Shown here piece after piece: positions 57,220 through 64,000 of a stretch of 64,000 nucleotides of DNA. This stretch comes from Paracamarosporium sp. OC-R06-R3 (lineage: Eukaryota; Ascomycota; Dothideomycetes; Pleosporales; Didymosphaeriaceae): NCBI GenBank assembly GCA_019828545.1, contig JACVRA010000170.1, positions 242,808 through 306,807 on the forward strand, in the 5' to 3' direction. The notes beneath the pieces are model-generated. The model was given only the letters and a program-made list of their open reading frames with translations. It was not told where the DNA came from and searched no databases. Positions within the stretch are counted from its first letter, which is position 1; the number at the start of each line of letters is the position of its first letter. Made by a program: the position numbers and the translations under genes.

Positions 57220-58904
57220 TTAGTATACATAAAACATATGATACCCACTATGGAACACATTGATCCCGCTACCAGACGTTGCGGCACTCTCTGCTTGGGG
57301 CACCTTGAACTCCCTCCCTAAATATTTCAGTCGATCTCCAGCATAGCTCCTCGCAGTTTGAGGTGCTAGCGACTCCGCTTTCGTGACAGACAATGCGGCT
57401 AAAAGCGTCGCCACGCGCGCTTCTTGAGATGCTTGTATGCCAACCTTGTCATATTTTGCGGGATCGATAAATTGTGGAACACTGGCGCAAATGTCCGTTG
57501 CAGCTTCGTCAATGTTTCGAGCAGAGCATCGTAAAGCCGACCTCCAGTCAGGAGGGGTTGATAAAGCTGACGATGGGATTTGACATAGGGTCCGATGAAT
57601 GACGCTGTTGAGCATTATGCGTATGACCCTGCAAGCGTTCCACATCCTTGCTGCATGGTGATGTTGATATTGGTGTACAACATATCCGTGAGTTTCCCAT
57701 CCCGAACTTAGCGATCCATAGGTATCTTGGTGCAATTCCTGGTATTGGAAATCCGGTGGTAATTCTTTGGTAAATTGTACCACTCTTTGATCGAGCCGCA
57801 GAGCTTTTGTCACTTTTTCGGATGGAAGCAAATCGCATTTCCATAGCACACATGGTATTTCTGTTATCTCGCCAATTAGATTGACAAAAGCTGTCTTAGG
57901 ACTTTCGTAGCGTAACATCTTCGCTATGGACACTAGTTGAAGTAACTCCGGCGGTAATGGTGTTTTACGTACAACGGCATCGAAAGTCAGGATGGAACAA
58001 ATCTGTTCGAAGAGCCGGCGACCTAGCTCGCTGCGGAACTGCTCTTTTCCACGTAATCGAAGTAGCGTAAGGGCGCCTCGAGTGTGTTTTGCCCAATTGC
58101 TGGATGTTCCCGACACCTGACAAGCAAGGGCTTCGAACAAGCCTAGAAGAAGAACAGAGACCAGGGTGCTATCCTGCGTGGCTGTGTTCGGGTGTCTCAA
58201 CGTTGCGTTTGTATCGGACAGTGCCGTCCCATATAGATTACTTGCAATACCTAGGATCCGGGGGTCTTTAAGCTTGTAAGCAGTCATAGCAAGCGATACC
58301 GCTCGTACATTGACAAGCAAGGATGCTTCTGGTCTCTCATGCAGGTATATATCCGATAGGTAGTCGTAGGGACTTTGTGGAACGTAAGAAGTCATGAACT
58401 CTGTTACCGCGATCGTGTCCAGGTGTAGTGATGGGTTATGAAACAGACTTTCCGTCATGATGTCCGTTCTGGAGTCTTCTGACTCTGTAGAGGTCGCCAA
58501 ACTAGATGGGCTAGACGGATACACCTTAGCTTGCGCTTCATGGCGCGCTCTTCTCTTATAGCTCGCTTCTGCTTTTCTTATGACAAGTTCGCTCTGATCT
58601 CGATAGAACTGCTCCAAAGGATCCGGGTAACCCGGGCAAGGGATGCTCATACGTAGGCATTGACCGCATCCTACCTTTTTCCTATCGCACTAGGGTTCTG
58701 TTAGCAACGCACTGTTCCTGTACACTGATAATCGATTTGTGACTCCAGTGTAGGACTGCTTGCGCCATATATGCATCCGTTAAGATGATATCGCTGCAGC
58801 GAGACGTCTGGGTATTTAACGTGGGTGCAAGCTTCATCGCATACCTTGATTCGTCGCCCGCGGCACGCAAAGCAGGCCTTTGATGGCCTTCCTTTAAAAA
58901 CCAT
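57220..58904 (-). CDS. Zn2Cys6 fungal transcription factor
   Basis: A second Gal4-type regulator. Exons 58904-58845 and 58689-57220 give 509 residues. Exon 1 encodes only 20 residues, ending at GRRIK. The intron carries a TGCTAAC branch site, and exon 2 resumes with CDRKKVGC. The cysteines are 11, 14, 21, 28, 31 and 38, spaced CX2CX6CX6CX2CX6C. This short N-terminus with the cluster directly at the start, followed by CPGYPDPLEQFYRDQSE, is typical of a pleosporalean regulator group often near secondary-metabolism or transporter genes. The middle domain has LRLRGKEQFRSELGRRLFEQ, conserved in that group. The nearest genes upstream of its 3' end are the MFS transporter and the oxidoreductase on the same strand. 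Confidence 0.92.
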
Positions 58905-60005
58905 ACTACAGCGTTTACAAGTGCTTCCTAAGAATAGATACCGAGCGTCCGTTTGACGAAAAGCCGCATATCAGATGGCAAGGCGAGCAACATATGAGAT
59001 GTGGCATCGCGCGGTCCTTGGGGTTTAAGTGAGCGCTACCAGCCCCATGCAGGGCGATCAACAGGGCGATCAACAGGGATGCGACAGCCGAGCCCTGCAC
59101 CTAAATCCATCCGTGCGATTCCCTCCCTAAAGACCTTTCCAATCCCATAGAAACACTTCGCATTCGCTTTGCATTCTCGACGATGCGAATCGTGGAGCCA
59201 GATGAGCTCTTTCTGAAAAGATTTTGCGATCATAGTTTTACTAGCAAACAGGAGCACCTTGGGCAAAACAAAACAAAAAGTTCGTGAACATGGAAGGCTC
59301 GACCATCATTAAGACATGATATTATTAGGTTTTCATGTCTTTTCAAAGAGCGATCAACCTTGATGAACGCCTACGAGCTGCTGACATCATGCTAGCATGC
59401 CTGGGTGAGACCCAGCCGGCTGACAGGTGATCGGGAGAACACAAACAATCCACATGGGCGACACTGCAACAATGCAAAGCATGCTCAGAAATCCGTATGA
59501 CCCTGTTTTAGCTCGCTTATAGTTGACGCTCATTTCAGCTTCCGCAATATTTGGACATGACAACTGCGACTCAGGGAGCAAGCCACTACTTCATAGGCCG
59601 ACGCATACACAGTCGTGCATGAGGTCTGTGTGGAACCTCGGAGAGTATCGCGAATTACATGGCGAGGAATCGCCCCCGACGTCTTGACATTGTGACATGT
59701 TCCACGACAATTATAAACCCCGCCTCATCAACACTAGTGGACAACAGCATTCCCATCAGTGCTCAGCATGCGCATATATAGGTATCCCATGCGTGGCTGC
59801 GAACGCTATGGTTTCAAAATTCGTCTAGCAACTATTGCTTGGGTGGCTCTACGTCTAGCGTCGACATCGGCCCGCCCCTGAGCTGCTAGGCCAGCCTCCG
59901 CGCAAAGTCTGGCGTATTCTTTATCAAGCTGAGAATTCCTCAGAGTAGTCTTGACCTTGAGTTCATGTTATCGTGTCATTTCAACCGCAACGCGATGCAC
60001 ATATC
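58905..60005. other. Divergent intergenic region
   Basis: 1.1 kb between the Zn2Cys6 factor and the HET-type relic. It contains an imperfect tandem duplication near 59047-59073 (GGGCGATCAACA twice). No gene is recognised. Confidence 0.45.
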
Positions 60006-60944
60006 ATGGACCCTCTGGTCAAAATCACCATCCAGGACTTTCCGAACACGCCAAATACAGGAGACGGTCTCTGCCAGGAATGTTACGAGTCGTTCAAGCC
60101 TATTGGACCAACGAGACGTAAAGTGCCGCGCATCTCTAGATTGAGAATCTCTAGCAAGAGTTGTCCGGGCTGTCAGATGCTCCTCGACTTTTTTGTAGCT
60201 GCGCAGCGTCAATCAGTCACCCCGATTTCTGCGTCGAACCCCGTGGACATCCGAAGAAGCTGGGCTTATTTCGTAAACGAGTACAGCCGCGACAAGCAGA
60301 AAAACAATGAGGATCAAGCAGGTGCGCTTCTTGGTTTGATCAATTTCGTGCAAGATCTGAAGAAAGACGAACCGCTGCTGGGGCTTTGGAAGAAGGACCT
60401 AGCAGAGGGCCTGTTGTGGGAACGGGGGATTTGGGATGAACCAGCAGCACGAAGAAGAATCGCCCCGTTTCCTTCATGGACGTGGATGAGCTTACCAGGG
60501 GCTGTGCAATATCCGAGCTTCTGCCTTACTTCAAAGCAAATCGAGCTTATTCATCCCCGCATATGTTGGTCAGATCAGGCCCTCAATTCCTCCCTTGAAA
60601 TCGCTGAACTTTTATTACGAGCGAAAGTGCTCAAAGGCACGCTGACCTATCACGGCCGAGAATCGTCTATATCTTCGCTCTACGTCGACATGGGTGGCTC
60701 TTCTAAGGTGCCTCTTTTCGAACGCGTGGATATTCCAGATTCATACTACGACAATGCAACCGTCCACCTTATCCTCATTGGAGGCACCGATCAACATTGG
60801 TTTTTCCTTATCGCAAGCGTCGTTAATCCAGAGAGGAATCCTTACGTTAGGATTGGCCGCGCTTATAGCCCATGTAACCGAACTTTTAAGAAGCTACAGG
60901 AGCATTTCGCTTCGGTGGACTCACAAATACTTACTTTGCGATAA
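60006..60944 (+). pseudogene. HET-type incompatibility protein lacking its central HET domain
   Basis: An open frame of 312 residues built from the two ends of a heterokaryon-incompatibility (HET) protein. The N-terminal part (about 1-70) has the usual cysteine pairs, LCQECYESF and SCPGCQMLLDFF. It passes directly (about residues 75-95) into the typical C-terminal part: LLGLWKKDLAEGLLWERG and RIAPFPSWTWMSLPGAVQY. The roughly 250-300 residues that should lie between, carrying the YVALSYCWG-like HET core, are absent without any frame break. The frame is open for 33 more bases upstream through a GTG, but the first ATG is at 60006. It is either a deleted relic that happened to keep frame or a shortened functional variant. 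HET proteins trigger cell death on non-self fusion. Confidence 0.65.
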
Positions 60945-62360
60945 TACTCTTGAACCGTTCAACTGTTTCATCTGCAAGACCTGTAGCCTGGTTCCGCGAT
61001 AAGCAGGCTGGTCCAATTATTAACGGCCCCCCGAGCGCTTATCAACCCCCACGAATTTAAGGTTACCGACCTGAGCACTATTCGAGACCCAGCACAGTCA
61101 CAATACAACAACATGGATACCAGGGCTTGCATGGAATGTTGCCATTTCCAGAGCGTGTTCCGATCTCTTTTCGAGCACTCTCTTCAGAGTTGCTCGAGGA
61201 TAATTTTAAGAATTGACGCTTAAGCTAAAGGCGCTTAATATGCTCGATCAGAATTATCGAAGACTGTGTCCAGCGATCTGAGCAGCTTCTCTTTCGGGCA
61301 TACGGAGATAGCTATCAAAAAGCTCCTGTGGGCGTATCATGAGACAGAAGAACTCTCCGTTTGTGGGTCGATCAGCAGGACAGAAGTCTCGCGCATGACT
61401 TCACCATGCGCTGCAACTTCGATGCGCTCATCAAAAAGCCTCGGAATATCTTCCTAAGTCCTTCAGAAAGGCTTAACGCAAGGCACTCACATTGAGGTTG
61501 CACATGGCATTACCATAAAAGGAAGGTATCGTCAAAGCGCTGGACTCCTGAAAACCCTTGCCATCTCCGTCCAATTGCAAGTATAGTTGATTTTGTTCCT
61601 GCAGCTTTCGGACAAGCCTTTCGCTTTTGGTAGGACTCAAAGTCAAGCAATCATGGTCTTCTATTGGATCGTGTGGACAGTGTGCCGGAACCCCAGATAC
61701 ACTGTTCTTCGGCTGAAGAGCTTACCCGGATAGCGAGCTCCAACACTACGGTGGCCATGATAGCTCAGATATATAAATTTGACTTAGCTTCAAGCTTGAG
61801 ACGTATTCTGAACACAACAAACGGATCCATCTGTTCCTCTTCGCTCTGGTTTATCATGCTTAACCCTTTGACAAGTTAATGTAATACACATACGGGATTT
61901 TTGTCAAATCCGATCTCGGAAGTGCCCCTAATACGACTTTCAAAACTTCCCCACTTGCCGAATGGCTGACCATGGGTGGGTAGTATTAACTGGGCTTGCG
62001 CCCCTAGCATACCATGCACAAGCTTTCAACCGTCACAGGTCTTGACGCCAAGTTACATTTACACTCAACCCCCGGTATCATAAAGCAAAGACTGTAACCT
62101 CTTACCCACCATTGTAGAAGCTCATTCTATGCTCACCAATTGGAAGCCAACGCAACCCAACCTTTACTGGCGCTTATTCCATTCACGTGAGGATTAGAAG
62201 GTAAAACTTGGGCTACAGCGCGTAGAGTCTTCTGCTAGATTTCCTCCGGCACAGGTATAAAGATGAGCGCAATCTCCCATGAAATGTTTCTTCACAGCGA
62301 CCGGAAATCTTTGAATTTGCCCTTCAATATTTTCTCTGCTTCCTTGTACATATTTTAAGC
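60945..62360. other. Intergenic region with a decayed coding fragment
   Basis: About 1.4 kb. On the minus strand a stop-to-stop open stretch of 83 codons (61721-61473) contains ALTIPSFYGNAMCNLNV, faintly resembling the ankyrin repeats (ALQAASFYGN-type) of fungal NLR proteins. It has no supported start or partner exon. The last 200 bases should hold the promoter of the class III chitinase gene. Confidence 0.35.
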
Positions 62361-63615
62361 ATGGGTCTTTTTGCAGTCTTCTCCATCATCTTGGCCACGG
62401 TTGGCTCTGTTCGCGCAGGATACAGCCCAACAAGTAAATCGAACATCGTTCTCTATTGGGGACAGAACTCTGCCGGTCAGCAGAGCACCCAGACTCGGTT
62501 ATCGAATTATTGTGCTGGTAAGCTTAAGTGGCCCATGATACTGTTCGTTTGGTTGATCGTGTCAATACAGATGCAAATGTTGATGTATGTTAAAATGTAA
62601 AAAGTATCATTGAAGGGCTAGCTGATCGTCGGTGAAGGTCCTTCTTCTCTCATTTCTGCTCCGCTTTAGTGGCACTGGAGGCCAGCCAGTCATGAATTTC
62701 GCCAACCAAGGAGACAAATGTACCCTTTTCTCCGGAACAGAGACCTTCTCTTGTCCTGAGCTTGAGTAAGTGCTTTGTATCCTGCTACGCCTCACGAATG
62801 GTTGGCTTGCACCTGATATTAGCTACCTATGTTCACCTCTGTTTCTATCCTTAGCATACTTGTTCTAGTACCACTAAACTGACTTACTATGTAGAGCGGA
62901 CATCAAAACCTGTCAGGCCCAAGGAAAGACTATCATGCTTTCGATCGGGGGTGACGCTTATACTGAGGGTGGCTTTACGTCTGCGGATGCCGCCACGGCC
63001 GGCGCAGACAAGATCTGGGCAATGTTTGGCCCCGTCCAATCTGGTAACAGTGCACTTCGTCCATTTGGTTCCGCAGTCTTGGATGGGTTCGACTTCGACT
63101 TCGAAGCCAATGTTTCCAATATGGCAACCTTCGCAAACCGCCTACGCACCCTCATGAACGCCGCCGCCGGAAAGAAATACTACCTCAGTGCCGCACCTCA
63201 ATGTCCCTACCCTGACTGGTACAACCAAGACATCCTCAACAATGTGCCAATGGACTGGGTCAACGTACAATTTTACAACAACGGCTGCGGTGCCTCGTCG
63301 TATGTCCCAGGTGCTTCTGATCAGTGGAACTTCAACTTCAACCAGTGGGATGCGTGGGCCAAAGCTTCAAAGAATCCATCTGCAAAGGTCCTTCTGGGTG
63401 TGCCTGCGAACACTGGAGCTGGCAGAGGTTACCTCTCCCCAAGCGCTCTACAACCGGTCATCCAGTACAGCGCGCAGTACTCAAGCTTTGGTGGTGTTAT
63501 GATGTGGGATGCGTCTCAGGCTTGGACCAACTCTGGATTCGTTGCCAGTGTGAAGAGTTTGCTGAAGGGGTTGGGCAAGAGGGAGATGAGGTGGGGTGTT
63601 CGCATGCAAGAGTAG
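62361..63615 (+). CDS. Secreted class III GH18 chitinase
   Basis: An endochitinase of the plant/fungal class III type. Exons 62361-62517, 62571-62584, 62638-62765 and 62895-63615 give 339 residues. Exon 2 is a 14-nt micro-exon (DANVD) needed to restore phase. A signal peptide (MGLFAVFSIILATVGSVRA) precedes the class-defining NIVLYWGQNSAGQQ. KTIMLSIGGDAYTEGGF is the beta-3 region, and DGFDFDFE (about 163-170) is the catalytic motif with Glu170 as acid. WVNVQFYNNGCG and GGVMMWDASQAW are later strands. There is no carbohydrate-binding module and no GPI signal; the C-terminus is short and basic (KREMRWGVRMQE). All active-site features are present, so the enzyme looks intact. Such enzymes act in wall remodelling, autolysis and nutrient recovery. 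Confidence 0.9.
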
Positions 63616-64000
63616 GGCGGACACTTGCAATCATTGGAGGGCCTTGCAAACAGTATCCTGCTATTCCACACATTTCGTGTATATATTTGTTCGTTCTTTC
63701 ATTCCTAGGATAGTGCAATCTTTTCTACGCGCTGGAAACTTCATATTGCTTTGGTTTGTTAGGGAATTGACAACCGTGTGGATACACATGCCTCGTGTCC
63801 AAATGATAGCCTGGGAGTATAACAAGTTGACACCTATCTAAAATTGAGTGTGATTAGAGAAGAGGAAGTTGACACACATATATGTGTGTCACAGGCGTAA
63901 TGCTTGTGATATGCTCTTGTTGCAGAGTCTTAGTGGTGTTGTTGAATGCGGATTGAGGGTACGACCAAGACTAACGTGTCCGTGCACCCAATGCACGGAT
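63616..64000. other. 3' flank of the chitinase gene to window end
   Basis: About 385 bp containing the chitinase 3' region and a 22-bp perfect palindrome (63870-63891, separate entry). Nothing else is recognised. Confidence 0.5.
63870..63891. repeat. 22-bp perfect palindrome
   Basis: The two 11-base arms meet with no spacer at the centre TATA between 63880 and 63881; the arms read TGACACACATA and its complement. It could be a site for a dimeric protein or merely a TG/CA-rich chance palindrome. Confidence 0.85.

Noticed and set aside
1..64000. tRNA, rRNA and CRISPR signals
   Set aside because: No convincing tRNA B-box context, rRNA segment or regularly spaced repeat array was seen by eye on either strand.

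Overview
The window is nuclear DNA of a filamentous ascomycete (Pezizomycotina), most likely a dothideomycete. It carries HEX1, the Woronin-body protein restricted to Pezizomycotina, a samB-type MYND gene and two fungal Zn2Cys6 regulators. Introns are short (about 42-120 bp) with GTAAGT/GTATGT-like donors and CTRAC branch sites. All names come from reading protein motifs by eye; no database search was run. Exon models were built by hand, and every multi-exon coding model except HEX1 (whose start is unresolved) sums to a multiple of three.

Layout. 1-2.7 kb: no firm gene. 2.7-8 kb: a large mitochondrial protein gene (-) shares a 213-bp divergent promoter with a four-exon COX7 gene (+), followed by a CCDC47/DUF1682 ER protein gene (+). 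9.4-16.3 kb: 2-oxoglutarate/Fe(II) oxygenase, HEX1 and a Zn2Cys6 regulator, all on minus. 18.7-25 kb: GH18 chitinase with an internal CBM18, a cysteine-rich F-box-like protein, and Golgi GDPase GDA1, all on plus. 25.7-31.1 kb: a seven-exon NLR-like receptor (helical N-terminus, NACHT-type NTPase, about 13 ankyrin repeats, C-terminal SPRY), the most striking locus here. 32.2-44 kb: a CorA-type transporter (-), samB (+) and a Dnf3-type P4-ATPase flippase (+). 44.4-47.4 kb: a SET-domain protein with a signal-peptide-like N-terminus and a secreted heme peroxidase, both on minus. 49-59 kb: Rib2/Pus9-type pseudouridine synthase (+), Gfo/Idh/MocA oxidoreductase, MFS transporter and a second Zn2Cys6 regulator (the last three all on minus). 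60-64 kb: a HET-type gene that has lost its central HET domain, a decayed ankyrin-like fragment, and a class III GH18 chitinase.

The first 45 kb mixes conserved housekeeping genes (respiration, ER, Golgi, septal pore, flippase, ion transport) with one accessory self/non-self recognition gene. The last 15 kb is looser and more accessory, with transporter/oxidoreductase/regulator neighbours, HET decay and chitinase. No rRNA, tRNA, CRISPR or intact transposable element was recognised.
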